A stretch of 64,000 nucleotides of DNA from Pseudomonas sp. DG56-2 (GCF_004803755.1 NZ_CP032311.1:5756433-5820432), one strand, 5' to 3'; shown: positions 18,508 to 27,730, numbered from the stretch's first letter. Program-made: numbers and translations. Notes: generated by a model not told the origin, from the letters alone.

Positions 18508-19464
18508 TCAGGAGCGACGCTTGAGGGTATCGGAGGGGAGTTCGCCGAACAGCGACTTGTAGTTTTCCGAGAAGCGGCCAAGGTGGACAAAGCCGTAGTC
18601 CATGGCCAGTTCGGTAATGCTGCGCACCGGGCAGTTGGGATCGCAGAGGCAGGCGTGGATGCGCTCGAGCTTCTTCTGGCGGATGTAGATTTTTGGCGTG
18701 GTGCCCGCATTGCGCTCGAACAGCGCATACAACGAACGCAGGCTCATGCTCGCTTGGCGCGCCAGCTGTTCACTGCACATATCGAGCTTGAGGTTGCCTT
18801 CGATGTAACCGGCAATGCGGTCGAACGTCACTGCCTGGTTATTCAGGGCCTCACGGCTGACGTTGGTCGGCATCAAGGTCAGCATCTTGCTGGCGACGAT
18901 CTGGCTGTAGTGCTCCTGAACTCGCAGCAGCGGCTCGCTGGCCTCGGCTTCGTGACAAACCATTGCCAGCAACCCAGCGAAACCTTCCAGCGCCAGCAAC
19001 TGATAATGGCTCTGGATAAAACGCACGCCCTCGCTCGGACGCTGCCAGCGTTGTTCGTCGCAGACGCTTTCGAGTAAACGGTTTGGCAGCTTGAGGATAA
19101 ATTTTTCGCAATCTGCCGAGTAGGCAAGGTCTACCGGCTCGTCCGGATTGATCAGCAACAACTCGCCGGGACCGAGCTGGCGTTCGGCACGCCCGCGCCG
19201 CCACAGGCAATGGCCACGCAACAAAATCTGCAGATGAAACACATTCTCCAAGGCTTCAGACATCACCCGCACTTCGCCGCCATAGCTGATTCGGCACAGA
19301 TCGAGGCTGGCGAATTTACGATGGTTCAGACACGCCTCGGGCAGCCCGTAGCGCGGCAGGCGGATGTGGTGCACGCCAACATGCTGATTGACGTAGGTCG
19401 ACACGGCATAAGGATCGGCACGATCGAAAACCCGGCTGCGCTCACTGAGCAGGGGACTTTCCAT
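18508..19464 (-). CDS. benR: AraC/XylS-family activator BenR
   Basis: The 318-residue regulator activates the ben operon in response to benzoate. An N-terminal ligand domain (1-200) precedes a C-terminal AraC domain with two helix-turn-helix units (MCSEQLARQASMSLRSLYAL near residue 230 and ITELAMDYGFVHLGRFSENY near residue 285). ATG 19464 gives MESPLLSERSRVFDRADPYAVS and the length of known BenR; the frame stays open to 19524. The gene reads toward benA, and its end is 5 bases from the operator. A close paralogue lies at 22462-23418. Confidence 0.92.
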   Translation of the reverse strand: MESPLLSERSRVFDRADPYAVSTYVNQHVGVHHIRLPRYGLPEACLNHRKFASLDLCRISYGGEVRVMSEALENVFHLQILLRGHCLWRRGRAERQLGPGELLLINPDEPVDLAYSADCEKFILKLPNRLLESVCDEQRWQRPSEGVRFIQSHYQLLALEGFAGLLAMVCHEAEASEPLLRVQEHYSQIVASKMLTLMPTNVSREALNNQAVTFDRIAGYIEGNLKLDMCSEQLARQASMSLRSLYALFERNAGTTPKIYIRQKKLERIHACLCDPNCPVRSITELAMDYGFVHLGRFSENYKSLFGELPSDTLKRRS

Positions 19465-19611
19465 ACCAAGACACTCGTTGTAGTTGTCCTGGCAGTCTAA
19501 GCGATAGCACTGGCCCACGACCAACCGAGGGATGGACGGTGTGTTTCCAAACGCATCGCAAAGCCCGCCCCCTCTTCTACTCGGCAGGAGCGGACTTTCC
19601 CCGCGAAAACC

Positions 19612-20865
19612 CTACAACAGCGTCCAGGTGTACGAAAGGATCACCCGGTTCTCGTCAATATCCGAACGGTAATTGGAGCGCGCCACTGCATTACGCACCC
19701 TGATTCCCAAGCCCTTCAACAACCCGCTCTGCACCGCGTACCCCAGGTCCAGGTCACGCTCGTGCTCCTTGCCCTCGAAGCCCAATCCGGTATCGACGTT
19801 GTTGCCCTTGAGGTAACGCACAGTGGCCGTCAGGCCCGGTACGCCCATGGCTACGAAATCGTAGTCATACCGCACCTGCCAAGAGCGTTCGTCTGCATAC
19901 GAGAACTCGTAAGTGGGCACCTCGTTGCCCAACGGCGAAATGTTCGGAAACACCCGCGGAAACGCGTTCTCGCCAAAAATCCCCTGGTAGCCGACGCTGA
20001 AGGTATGACCGCCGCGCTTGGCAGACAGCAACGAGTAGAACGCCTGGTTATCGATATCTCCGATGCGGCTTTCCCCTTGCTCCTTGGCGCTGAAATAGCC
20101 CAGGTTGGCACCCAGCACCCAGTCGCCCACGGGTTGGTTGTGCTTGAGACCGACAAAGCCCTGCTGATAGATGTCCTCCAGGCGGCCATACCAAAGGCTC
20201 AAGGTGCTGCGATTGGCGTTGAAGCTGTAGTCGCCACCCGCGAAGTTGAAGGCATCGCTGTCGGCCTGGCGCTGAGGCAGATGTCCGAGCATGGCGATCA
20301 TTTTCTCGTCGCCCGATTCATTACGCAGGCTGGTCGAACTCAAATGTCCCGCTTGCAGCGTCAGCCCACTGATCTCGGCGGAAGTGATGCTGGCGCCTTG
20401 GTAGGTAGGCGGCAGCAGGCGCGAATCGTTGTACTGCAGGATCGGCAGATTGGTCTGCAGTTCACCCACTTTCAGCTCGGTTTTCGAATAGCGCAGCTTC
20501 AGTGTTCCCCCCACCCGACTGTATTCATCAGCAGCCCGGCCATCATCGTGCACCGGCAGAAGACCGGTACCGGTGCGATCCGGGCTGCTATCGAGCTTGA
20601 GCCCGAGCAAGCCAATGGCATCGACGCCCACGCCAACGGTGCCGGGGGTGTAGCCGGACTTGAAGTTGAAGATGAATCCTTGCCCCCACTCCTCAGCCTT
20701 GGACTGTTTGTTTGCACCAACGATGTCGGAAAAGTCGCGGCTGAAGTAGTAATTACGGGCTTGTAAGGTAGCGGTAGCGTCCTTGAAGAAGTCAGGTTCA
20801 GCGGCTTGGGCGGTAAAACTCAGGGCGAATGAAGACAGCAACCCGATTCCACGGAGGTTGTTCAT
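19612..20865 (-). CDS. benF: OprD-family outer membrane porin, BenF-like
   Basis: The 417-residue protein has a signal peptide ([13 protein letters not shown]) and the OprD pattern: [12 protein letters not shown] near residue 36, GFGVDA-type loop [30 protein letters not shown] near residue 147, and a C-terminal strand ending in aromatic-Thr-Leu-Leu. It forms an 18-stranded channel for aromatic acids. Its position between benR and benK supports benzoate uptake across the outer membrane. Confidence 0.9.
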   Translation of the reverse strand: MNNLRGIGLLSSFALSFTAQAAEPDFFKDATATLQARNYYFSRDFSDIVGANKQSKAEEWGQGFIFNFKSGYTPGTVGVGVDAIGLLGLKLDSSPDRTGTGLLPVHDDGRAADEYSRVGGTLKLRYSKTELKVGELQTNLPILQYNDSRLLPPTYQGASITSAEISGLTLQAGHLSSTSLRNESGDEKMIAMLGHLPQRQADSDAFNFAGGDYSFNANRSTLSLWYGRLEDIYQQGFVGLKHNQPVGDWVLGANLGYFSAKEQGESRIGDIDNQAFYSLLSAKRGGHTFSVGYQGIFGENAFPRVFPNISPLGNEVPTYEFSYADERSWQVRYDYDFVAMGVPGLTATVRYLKGNNVDTGLGFEGKEHERDLDLGYAVQSGLLKGLGIRVRNAVARSNYRSDIDENRVILSYTWTLL

Positions 20866-20982
20866 GATTGGCGTGCTCTTTCTTATTGTTGTTTGTGATT
20901 CAAGAACTGCGGCGTTTCCAGCGCCGGCCCGCAGCCGCCAACACAGTCAGCGCTGCGGCCCAGCGTGCGTGTAGGCAATCAG

Positions 20983-22314
20983 CTAGGTCGCCGATTGCAA
21001 CGCTGCGCCACTCTTGGCGGTGCCACGACTGGCAAACACCATCATCGCCACTGCAGCTACCGCTCCGGGTATGGCAAAGGCCATGAAATTCAGCGCCAGC
21101 GGCAGCTGAATCCCCAGCAACAGCCCGCCCAGCAACGGGCCGACAATGGCTCCGCTACGACCAATACCCGAGGCCCAACCCAAGCCGGTGGAGCGAATAC
21201 CCATTGGATAGAACTGGGCAACACAGGCATACGCGAGGATCTGGGTACCGATGGTTGTCGCTCCGGCGACAGCGATCAACAGGTACAGCACCGGGGTTGG
21301 ACTCTTGAAGCCGAGCAGACTGATCGACAATGCCGCGATGGCAAAGAACACCACCAACACCCGATCGAGCTTGAATCGGTCACCAATCCAGCCACCGCCA
21401 ACGGCACCAAAGATTGCCCCGAAGTTGAGCACCAACAGGAACGCCAGGCTTGAGCCAAGGCCGTAACCTGCGTTGCTCATCAGTTTTGGCAACCAGGAAT
21501 TGAGGGCGTAGACCATCAACAGGCAGCAGAAAAATGCGACCCAGAGCATCAAGGTATTCAGCGCTCGGCCTTCTCGAAACAATTGTGAAACTGAGCCACC
21601 CGCTTGCGTGCCGGTGACAACCTCCAGACGATCACCGCTCTGGGGCTGGTAACTCGGTTCAACCCGTTGCAATAACTGGCTGGCCTGCTCGGTACGGCCC
21701 TGGCGAACCAGAAAGCCCAGCGACTCAGGCAAGAAACGCAGAATCAATGGCAACAGCAGCAGTGGAATGATTGCCACATGAAACACCGACTGCCAACCGA
21801 ACGCCGGCAACAACACAATGCCTAGGCCGGCCGAGAGCATGCCGCCCACCGAATAGCCACTGAACATGATGGCGACCAGCGTGCTGCGCCTACGCTTTGG
21901 CGCGTATTCGTTCATCAGCGCAACCACGTTGGGCATCACGCCACCAATGCCCAAACCGGCGAGGAAGCGACAGACACCAAACTCTGTTGGATTGCGGGCA
22001 AAGCCGTTGAGCACGGTGAAGCCGCTGAACAGAATCACACAGATCATGATGGCCTTTTTACGACCAATGCGATCGGACAATGGGCCAAATATCAGTGCGC
22101 CGAACATCATGCCAAACAAGGCGTAGCTGCCCAGGGCGCCTGCCTGAAGCGGGGTCATGCCCCACTCCTGCATCAACGCCGGCAACACCACGCCATAAAT
22201 GACCAGGTCGTAACCGTCGAAGATTATGATCAGCGCGCACCAGAACAGTACACGCCAGTGGAAGACATTGAACTTCGCCTGATCGATCAGGCTATTGATA
22301 TCGATCGTTCGCAT
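20983..22314 (-). CDS. benK: MFS aromatic acid:proton symporter BenK
   Basis: The 443-residue major facilitator (AAHS family) has 12 predicted membrane segments and the family motifs FDGYDLVIYGVVLPALM near residue 33 and GPLSDRIGRKKAIM near residue 77, plus RFLAGLGIGGVMPN near residue 115. It imports benzoate across the inner membrane. A XylS-type double operator sits about 97 bases upstream of its ATG, so it is probably inducible by BenR or by the adjacent paralogue. benF follows it in the same direction. Confidence 0.92.
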   Translation of the reverse strand: MRTIDINSLIDQAKFNVFHWRVLFWCALIIIFDGYDLVIYGVVLPALMQEWGMTPLQAGALGSYALFGMMFGALIFGPLSDRIGRKKAIMICVILFSGFTVLNGFARNPTEFGVCRFLAGLGIGGVMPNVVALMNEYAPKRRRSTLVAIMFSGYSVGGMLSAGLGIVLLPAFGWQSVFHVAIIPLLLLPLILRFLPESLGFLVRQGRTEQASQLLQRVEPSYQPQSGDRLEVVTGTQAGGSVSQLFREGRALNTLMLWVAFFCCLLMVYALNSWLPKLMSNAGYGLGSSLAFLLVLNFGAIFGAVGGGWIGDRFKLDRVLVVFFAIAALSISLLGFKSPTPVLYLLIAVAGATTIGTQILAYACVAQFYPMGIRSTGLGWASGIGRSGAIVGPLLGGLLLGIQLPLALNFMAFAIPGAVAAVAMMVFASRGTAKSGAALQSAT

Positions 22315-22410
22315 GAGGCGTGTCTCTTTTGTTGTTGTTATCGAAACCCTTGGGCGAATCTGCCAAGCAGCCTTCGCAGCCTCAGGTTAGGAGCAGGACA
22401 AAAGGGCCAA

Positions 22411-22446
22411 TAGCCGTTTACTGCGAATCGATATCCACTTTGCGCA
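22411..22446 (-). promoter_or_regulatory. XylS/BenR-type double operator upstream of benK
   Basis: Reading leftward, TGCG-CAAAGT-GGATA is followed 21 bases later by CGCA-GTAAAC-GGCTA. Both units match TGCA-N6-GGNTA with one mismatch in the TGCA part, and the 21-base period is identical to that at benA. The site is in the gap between the second AraC-type regulator and benK. Confidence 0.82.
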
Positions 22447-22461
22447 ATGACCGATCAGGGG

Positions 22462-23418
22462 TCAGCGATGACGTTTGAACGTGACTGAGGGCAGCTCACC
22501 AAAGCGCTGGCGGTAGCTTTCGGCGAAACGCCCCAGATGCAGAAAGCCATAGTCCAAGGCAATTTCGGTGACGTTGCGCACGGTGCTGGTCGGGTCTTGA
22601 AGTGCCCCGTGTATGCGCTCGAGTTTGCGCTGGCGAATGTACCCTCTAGGTGATAACCCCGCATGGCGTTCGAACAGTGAATACAGGGTACGCTCGCTCA
22701 CTCGTGCAACGTTCATCAGCTGTGCAATGTTGATGTCCGTGTGCAGGTGCGCATCGATATAGGCTGCCAGTTGCTCGAATGAATGGGCGTGCTGCGCGGG
22801 CTCGCTACGCTGGACGTTGTTGCCCAGCAAGCTGAGCAATTTGCTGGCGACAATACGCCCGTAGTGCTCCTGCACTTGAGCCAATGACTGGGAAGACTCC
22901 GCCTCTTCGCAAATCAGCCCAAGTAGGCCGATAAACCCTTCCAGCTCCCCCGTCACATGACGAGCGCTGGTAAAGCGAATGCCTCCTTCGGGCACCTGCC
23001 AGCGCTGGTCTACACAAGCCTGCTCGAGCAGACCGACCGGCAATTTGAGTATGAATTTTTCGCAGTCGGCCGAGTAAGTCAGATCCACCGGATCGTCTGG
23101 GTTGATCAGCATCAGCTCCCCGGGCACATAGTGATGCTCATTGCCGCGACAACTGGACTGACAATGCCCTTTAAGCAGAATCTGCAGGTGATACAGGGTA
23201 CCCAGCGCCGGTGAAGTAATCCGCGCTTTACCGCCATAGCTCAGACGGCACAGATCGAGGCTGGCGAATTTGCGATGGTTGATACTCGCCTGCAGATCGC
23301 CGGTTCGCGGCAAGCGCAGGCGATGGCCACCCACATGCTGGTTGACGTACTCGGACACGGCATACGGGTCGGCGCGCTGGAATACACTGCTGCGCTCGCT
23401 CAACAGGTGGCTGCTCAT
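22462..23418 (-). CDS. AraC/XylS-family regulator, BenR paralogue
   Basis: The 318-residue product has the same length and layout as BenR and shares long blocks with it (ERS-VF-RADPYAVS-YVNQHVG, LNHRKFASLDLCR, SADCEKFILKLP, HYG-IVASK, DYGF-HLGRF). The C-terminal AraC helix-turn-helix pair is intact. ATG 23418 is preceded by AGAGGGC. It reads toward benK and its operator and diverges from the CatR-like gene. It could be a duplicated BenR with altered inducer range or an AntR-like regulator; the sequence alone does not decide. Confidence 0.85.
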   Translation of the reverse strand: MSSHLLSERSSVFQRADPYAVSEYVNQHVGGHRLRLPRTGDLQASINHRKFASLDLCRLSYGGKARITSPALGTLYHLQILLKGHCQSSCRGNEHHYVPGELMLINPDDPVDLTYSADCEKFILKLPVGLLEQACVDQRWQVPEGGIRFTSARHVTGELEGFIGLLGLICEEAESSQSLAQVQEHYGRIVASKLLSLLGNNVQRSEPAQHAHSFEQLAAYIDAHLHTDINIAQLMNVARVSERTLYSLFERHAGLSPRGYIRQRKLERIHGALQDPTSTVRNVTEIALDYGFLHLGRFAESYRQRFGELPSVTFKRHR

Positions 23419-23542
23419 GGGCTGCCCTCTTCTTGTTCTGGACGATATCCACAGGGTCTGGTTATCCACAGAGGATGAGCTTGCGCCAGCACCGACAGGC
23501 AGTCCAATATCTGTTGAGTACATACAATACCCAGGAGGTATC

Positions 23543-24418
23543 ATGGAGCTGCGCCATCTACGTTACTTCCGGGTGCTTGGGCAAACCTTGAACTTCACCC
23601 GCGCAGCCGAGCAGTTGCATATTGCACAGCCGCCGCTGAGCCGGCAAATTCGCCAGTTGGAGGAAACCCTCGGCGTCGAATTGCTGGAACGCAGCCGGCC
23701 CCTGCGTCTGACGGAGGCTGGACGCTATTTCTATGAACAAAGTGCGATGCTGCTCGAGCAACTTGAGCAGATGTGTGAAGGGACCCGGCGCATCGCCAAT
23801 AGCGAACGCCAATGGCTACGAATCGGATTTGCACCGTCGACGCTCTACGACCTACTGCCCGATCTTATTCGGCAGTTACGACGCAATGACGCTCTGGAGC
23901 TGGGCTTGCAGGAGATGATTACCTTGCAGCAGGTCGAATCCCTGAAAGCTGGGCGTATCGACGTCGGCTTCGGACGCATCCACATCAACGACCCCGCTAT
24001 CGAGCAGCAAGTGCTGCGCGAAGACCCACTGGTTGTCGCGCTGCCCTGCGGCCATCCGCTGATAGGCCAACCCATTGACCTTGTTCGCCTGGCCTTTGAA
24101 CCGTTTGTCCTTTATCCCGCAACGCCCCGTCCGAGTTATGCAGACCACATCATGGGGTTGTTTTCCAGCCAGGGCCTGAGCGTGCAGGTTATCCAGTGGA
24201 CCAACGAATTGCAGACCGCGCTGGGGCTGGTGGCAGCGGGCCTGGGGATAACATTGGTACCAGGCTCGGTACAACGCCAGCAACGCGACGATATCGTATT
24301 CGCCCCCTTGAGTGAGACCGCGGCGGTTTCTCCCATTATCCTTAGCCGACGGGTTGGGGATAACTCTGCGCAGGTCAGGCACTGCCTGGAACTGATCGCA
24401 CAAATGACCGGCCCTTAA
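23543..24418 (+). CDS. catR: LysR-family regulator, CatR/BenM-like
   Basis: The 291-residue protein has the LysR helix-turn-helix (MELRHLRYF, FTRAAEQLHIAQPPLSRQI) and an effector domain with CatR/BenM-like segments SLKAGRIDVGFGRI near residue 135, LYPATPRPSYADH near residue 192 and LQTALGLVAAGLG near residue 225. CatR and its relatives sense cis,cis-muconate and activate cat genes. AGGAGG precedes ATG 23543. It is 9 kb from catBCA instead of adjacent and divergent as usual, so its present target is uncertain. Confidence 0.78.
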   Translation: MELRHLRYFRVLGQTLNFTRAAEQLHIAQPPLSRQIRQLEETLGVELLERSRPLRLTEAGRYFYEQSAMLLEQLEQMCEGTRRIANSERQWLRIGFAPSTLYDLLPDLIRQLRRNDALELGLQEMITLQQVESLKAGRIDVGFGRIHINDPAIEQQVLREDPLVVALPCGHPLIGQPIDLVRLAFEPFVLYPATPRPSYADHIMGLFSSQGLSVQVIQWTNELQTALGLVAAGLGITLVPGSVQRQQRDDIVFAPLSETAAVSPIILSRRVGDNSAQVRHCLELIAQMTGP

Positions 24419-24427
24419 GCCGGTCAT
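24404..24427. terminator. Hairpin at the catR/hcnC convergence
   Basis: ATGACCGGC and GCCGGTCAT form a 9-bp stem around CCTTAA, overlapping the catR stop codon, 8 bases from the hcnC stop. There is no strong T tract, so termination efficiency is uncertain. Confidence 0.55.
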
Positions 24428-24434
24428 CCGGTAG

Positions 24435-25688
24435 TTATCCCAACGAAGGACTGTTATCCACAGGCGATTTAAAGAAGCGTTCAGCCAGGAATGGGGTGAT
24501 ATCCACAGGCGAGGTTTCTCCATGCATAACCTTATCGATCATCACCCCGGTAATGGCCGACGTGAGAATGCCAGTGCGAAAGTGTCCACAGGCATTCAAA
24601 TAACCGGAAACCTCCGGAACCGGACCCAGTATCGGTAGTTCGTCCGGCGAACCTGGGCGCAATCCCGCCCAGGCTCGCTTCAGGTTGATCTGCGCCAGTT
24701 CAGGAATACAGCGAATCGCGCCCTGCACCAGGCCACTGATTTCCGGCAAGGTGTTACTCACGTCGAAGCCTTTATCTTCAGTCGTGCTGCCAATCAGAAT
24801 TTCGCCGTTATCCTTCTGAGCCATGTAGCAGTCACTGGTGGTGAGGCAGCCGTGCAACAGTTTGGGCAGGCGCTCAGTAAGGATAATCTGGCCTTTCACC
24901 GGACTGACTGGAATGCGCAGACCGCAGGCCTGTTCGCTGAGATCGGCCGCCCAGGCGCCAGCGGCATTGATCAGGGTCTGGCAGTGAAACGTACCTTCTT
25001 CGGCGGTTTGTACGGCACTGATCCGCGACCCCTGATGCAACACACCCGTCACATTGGTGTTGTGGAACAGGTCTACGCCATTCTGTCGTGCCGCTTCCAC
25101 ATAGGCGTCGGCCAAGCGGAACGGACTGACCTGATGATCGCAAAGAAACTCCAGGGCCCCACGTGCCTGATGACTGACAGCTGGCTCCGCCTGGCGTAAC
25201 GTGTTTTGATCGAGCCAGCGCACCTGCTCAGTCAGGTGCGGAATCTGCGCAACGATGTGCTCGGCGTATAGCTGGTCTTCATCGTCGTAGATCACATACT
25301 TGAGGCCCGTGCGCTCAAACTTGAAGTCCATACCGTGACGATCGATCAGCTCACGATGCAGCTGTGGATAAAGTGCATTCGACTGTAAGGCAAAGTCGAA
25401 GAACGACTGCGGCAAGATGTGCGGGGTGTTGGCATCCACCACAACGGCAGCCCCTTGAGCCTCGCGCTTGCGCTGCGTTGACATCATGCGAAAGAAAATA
25501 ACCCCGCAGCCGAGCCCAACCGACTCACCTATGGCCCACAGCCCGCCAGCTGAAGCGCGTGTAGCATTGCCAGGGCGCTTGGCATCGATCAGAGCGATTC
25601 TGAGGTTTTTGCGTTTGGACAATTGATACGCGCAGGAAGCACCAATGACACCACCGCCAGCGATCACCACGTCATAGATTCTGTTCAT
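24435..25688 (-). CDS. hcnC: Hydrogen cyanide synthase subunit HcnC
   Basis: The 417-residue FAD-dependent oxidoreductase (D-amino-acid-oxidase fold) forms membrane-associated HCN synthase with HcnA and HcnB, oxidising glycine to HCN and CO2. It has the dinucleotide motif VVIAGGGVIGASCAYQL near residue 6 and conserved HcnC blocks ASAGGLWAIGESVGLGCG and GYLNACGHFRTGILTSAI. ATG 25688 lies right after the hcnB stop with AAAGG upstream. It is third in hcnABC. Confidence 0.95.
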   Translation of the reverse strand: MNRIYDVVIAGGGVIGASCAYQLSKRKNLRIALIDAKRPGNATRASAGGLWAIGESVGLGCGVIFFRMMSTQRKREAQGAAVVVDANTPHILPQSFFDFALQSNALYPQLHRELIDRHGMDFKFERTGLKYVIYDDEDQLYAEHIVAQIPHLTEQVRWLDQNTLRQAEPAVSHQARGALEFLCDHQVSPFRLADAYVEAARQNGVDLFHNTNVTGVLHQGSRISAVQTAEEGTFHCQTLINAAGAWAADLSEQACGLRIPVSPVKGQIILTERLPKLLHGCLTTSDCYMAQKDNGEILIGSTTEDKGFDVSNTLPEISGLVQGAIRCIPELAQINLKRAWAGLRPGSPDELPILGPVPEVSGYLNACGHFRTGILTSAITGVMIDKVMHGETSPVDITPFLAERFFKSPVDNSPSLG

Positions 25689-25690
25689 GT

Positions 25691-27085
25691 TCACACCTTT
25701 GCGCCAGATTTCTGAAATGCCGAGAACGGAATCGGGTCTATGGGAAATCGCGGGCGCAGCCAGCCCACATCGGCGCGACCGGTCGCTTCGCGCAAGCGAT
25801 CACTGCAATAACCAACGCACATGCGACCCTGGCAATCGCCCATGCTCACCCGGGTGCGCATTTTCAATCCGGCCATGTCTTGCACCCCCTGCTCCAAGGC
25901 CAGGTCGATGTCACTGCGGTGCACATGTTCGCAGCGACAGATCACCGTATCGGCCTGCGGCAGATCAAGTTGCCGCGCTCCCCGCTCGGTGTAGCGCTCG
26001 ACACCAGCGCGAAAGCGTTTGATTGCTGCCAACTGGCCGAGATACTGCTCGCGCAGCTCAATGGCTTGCTCGGCATTGAGTACGCCGCGCTGGAGCAATA
26101 TCGACACCGCGGCAATGCGCCCGGTGAGCATGGCCGCCTCGCCGCCACGAATGCCAGCCATGTCACCCGCCAGATGAATGTGCGGCTGGCTGCTTTGCTG
26201 CCATCCGTTGCTACGCGCATGCAGGTAGCCATCGTCATGGAAGCAATGCTCCAGCCCTAACTGCTGACTCAACTGCGTACGCGGGATGAAACCGTAGCCA
26301 ACCGCAAGGGTTTGCACATGCTCGCGCTGAGCGCGGCAATGGTCGGGCTGCCAGTTTTTGTCATAAGGCGCCAAAATGACTTCAGCAAGTTCGCCCTCGC
26401 CTTTTGCCTCGACCACGCCCCAGCCGTAATACAGCGGAATGCCGTTGAGCTTCATATAGCCAAGCATGCTTAAGCCGTTGAGGAAAAGTTGCGGCTTGTT
26501 CAGCAATGCCAGGCTTTCCTTGGCGATCTTGCCGAAGGCACAGGCTTCATATACCCCGGCAACTTTTGCCCCCGCCGCATGTAATTGACAGGCCACCAGC
26601 GGAAGCAATGGCCCAGTCCCGGCAATCAACGTTACACCTGATGGTTTGACCACCCCGCTCTTGATCTGCAGCTGCAACCCGCCTAAAAGCTGGACACCGG
26701 GCAGGGTCCAGCCAGGAAACGGTACATTGCGCTCATGGCAACCGACCGACAGCAGCAAATGCGAGTAGTCCACTTCCTTAAGGCGCTCCTTGTCATCGAG
26801 GACCATCAAACGCTGCGTATCCCCCCCTACAATTCGGTTGTTCAAGTGCAAATCAATACGCTCGACGCAGCTTGCGAACTCTTTGTGCAAGGCCGCCAGA
26901 GCCTTACTATAGCGAGACCCGAGATAGCCCGGATCGACACCGTCACGAAGCGGACCGCGATACACCACCCCGCCCGGCCGCGATGCTTCATCGAACACTG
27001 TGCTGGCAACCCCGTGGCGGGCCAACTCAATGGCAGCGGCCATACCCGCCGAGCCACCACCGACAATTACAGGTCGTATGCTCAT
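25691..27085 (-). CDS. hcnB: Hydrogen cyanide synthase subunit HcnB
   Basis: The 464-residue flavoprotein equals the usual HcnB length. The N-terminal FAD site is PVIVGGGSAGMAAAIELA and a second nucleotide region is TLIAGTGPLLPLVACQ near residue 145. The C-terminal part has CRCEHVHRSDI and GDCQGRMCVGYC, cysteine clusters typical of this family of amine dehydrogenase subunits. Its ATG overlaps the hcnA stop (ATGA), indicating coupled translation. Confidence 0.95.
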   Translation of the reverse strand: MSIRPVIVGGGSAGMAAAIELARHGVASTVFDEASRPGGVVYRGPLRDGVDPGYLGSRYSKALAALHKEFASCVERIDLHLNNRIVGGDTQRLMVLDDKERLKEVDYSHLLLSVGCHERNVPFPGWTLPGVQLLGGLQLQIKSGVVKPSGVTLIAGTGPLLPLVACQLHAAGAKVAGVYEACAFGKIAKESLALLNKPQLFLNGLSMLGYMKLNGIPLYYGWGVVEAKGEGELAEVILAPYDKNWQPDHCRAQREHVQTLAVGYGFIPRTQLSQQLGLEHCFHDDGYLHARSNGWQQSSQPHIHLAGDMAGIRGGEAAMLTGRIAAVSILLQRGVLNAEQAIELREQYLGQLAAIKRFRAGVERYTERGARQLDLPQADTVICRCEHVHRSDIDLALEQGVQDMAGLKMRTRVSMGDCQGRMCVGYCSDRLREATGRADVGWLRPRFPIDPIPFSAFQKSGAKV

Positions 27086-27396
27086 GGGGCTTCCTCTTCG
27101 TTGAAGCGGTTGCTCAGGGTCTCTACTCGCATACCCGGCTGCACGACTGTCTGACAGGCACGGCGTTTGGGCCGGCCATTGATTGAAACCAGGCAGCAGT
27201 GACACACACCCATGCCACAAAAGGCCCCTGTCGTCTGAGCATGGTCGTTACGCGCAACCTGACGCAGGCCCACGGCGTTAAGAACGGTGAGCACTGTCTC
27301 GCCAAAAGCAACTTCGACCGCTTGGCCGTTGAGATAAATAGTGATGTTTGCCCCCGGCAGGGGCTGAATGTCGAGTGTTCGATCCAGTGTTTTCAT
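27082..27396 (-). CDS. hcnA: Hydrogen cyanide synthase subunit HcnA
   Basis: The 104-residue protein is a [2Fe-2S] ferredoxin-like subunit; CGMGVCHCCLV near residue 61 and the later RRACQT supply the cluster cysteines. Length and sequence match HcnA of other cyanogenic pseudomonads. The start is ATG 27396 because the GGA of the upstream hairpin loop acts as its ribosome site; ATG 27408 is in frame but lies inside that hairpin. It leads hcnABC. Expression is likely controlled by ANR (low oxygen) and by Gac/Rsm at translation. Confidence 0.95.
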   Translation of the reverse strand: MKTLDRTLDIQPLPGANITIYLNGQAVEVAFGETVLTVLNAVGLRQVARNDHAQTTGAFCGMGVCHCCLVSINGRPKRRACQTVVQPGMRVETLSNRFNEEEAP

Positions 27397-27400
27397 AGCG

Positions 27401-27418
27401 CTTTTCATCCGTGAAAAG
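27401..27418 (-). promoter_or_regulatory. RsmA/RsmE-binding hairpin over the hcnA ribosome site
   Basis: On the transcript strand CTTTTCACGGATGAAAAG forms a 7-bp stem (CTTTTCA/TGAAAAG) with the loop CGGA. This fits the A-CANGGANG-type RsmA/RsmE target with GGA exposed in a loop, and closely parallels the hcnA leader site characterised in P. protegens CHA0. It lies 4 bases upstream of the ATG at its inner edge, so bound Rsm protein would block the ribosome. Confidence 0.88.
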
Positions 27419-27461
27419 TTAAGTGGTCTTTTCACCCTATGCCAAGCGCGCTGCAAAACTA

Positions 27462-27475
27462 TTGATCCAGGCCAG
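27462..27475 (-). promoter_or_regulatory. Candidate ANR box of the hcn promoter
   Basis: Reading leftward, CTGGC-CTGG-ATCAA matches TTGAT-N4-ATCAA with a perfect second half and a weaker first half. It is centred about 72 bases before hcnA ATG. A -10-like ATAGGG lies at about 27436-27441, which puts the box near -41 for a start around 27427. Confidence 0.55.
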
Positions 27476-27706
27476 TTTTCAACCAACTTTCCTGTTGATC
27501 TTGAAAGTTGCTCGACTAACGGCTTGCGGGATCCAATTGAAGGAAGCTGTATATCAATCTAACACTATTGGTTCATATCAGTTTCCAAACAGTTCTGTAA
27601 GAAACCCGCACTATCTGTCAGCGCTTTTCAAGCAGGTACCCAACATCTCCTAGGGTATGAGTCAAATTTATACCGAGAAAAAATACGTTGCGGTTTTGAT
27701 GCTGCG

Positions 27707-27730
27707 AAAAAAGGCGCCATTAAAGGCGCC
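27707..27730 (-). terminator. Rho-independent terminator of the OprD-type porin gene
   Basis: Reading leftward, GGCGCC-TTTAAT-GGCGCC is followed by TTTTTT. The 6-bp GC stem with a T tract is a classic intrinsic terminator, about 100 bases after the porin stop. Confidence 0.8.

Noticed and set aside
19525..19611. Possible degenerate REP between benR and benF (AAGCCCGCCC...GGAGCGGACTTTCCCCGCG)
   Set aside because: The arms do not pair well and the consensus is lost; only the pair at 12211 is convincing.
27568..27581. CTGAT-N4-ACCAA, an ANR-like site farther upstream of hcnA
   Set aside because: It lies about 170 bases from the start codon, too far for the likely promoter; the site at 27462 fits the geometry better.
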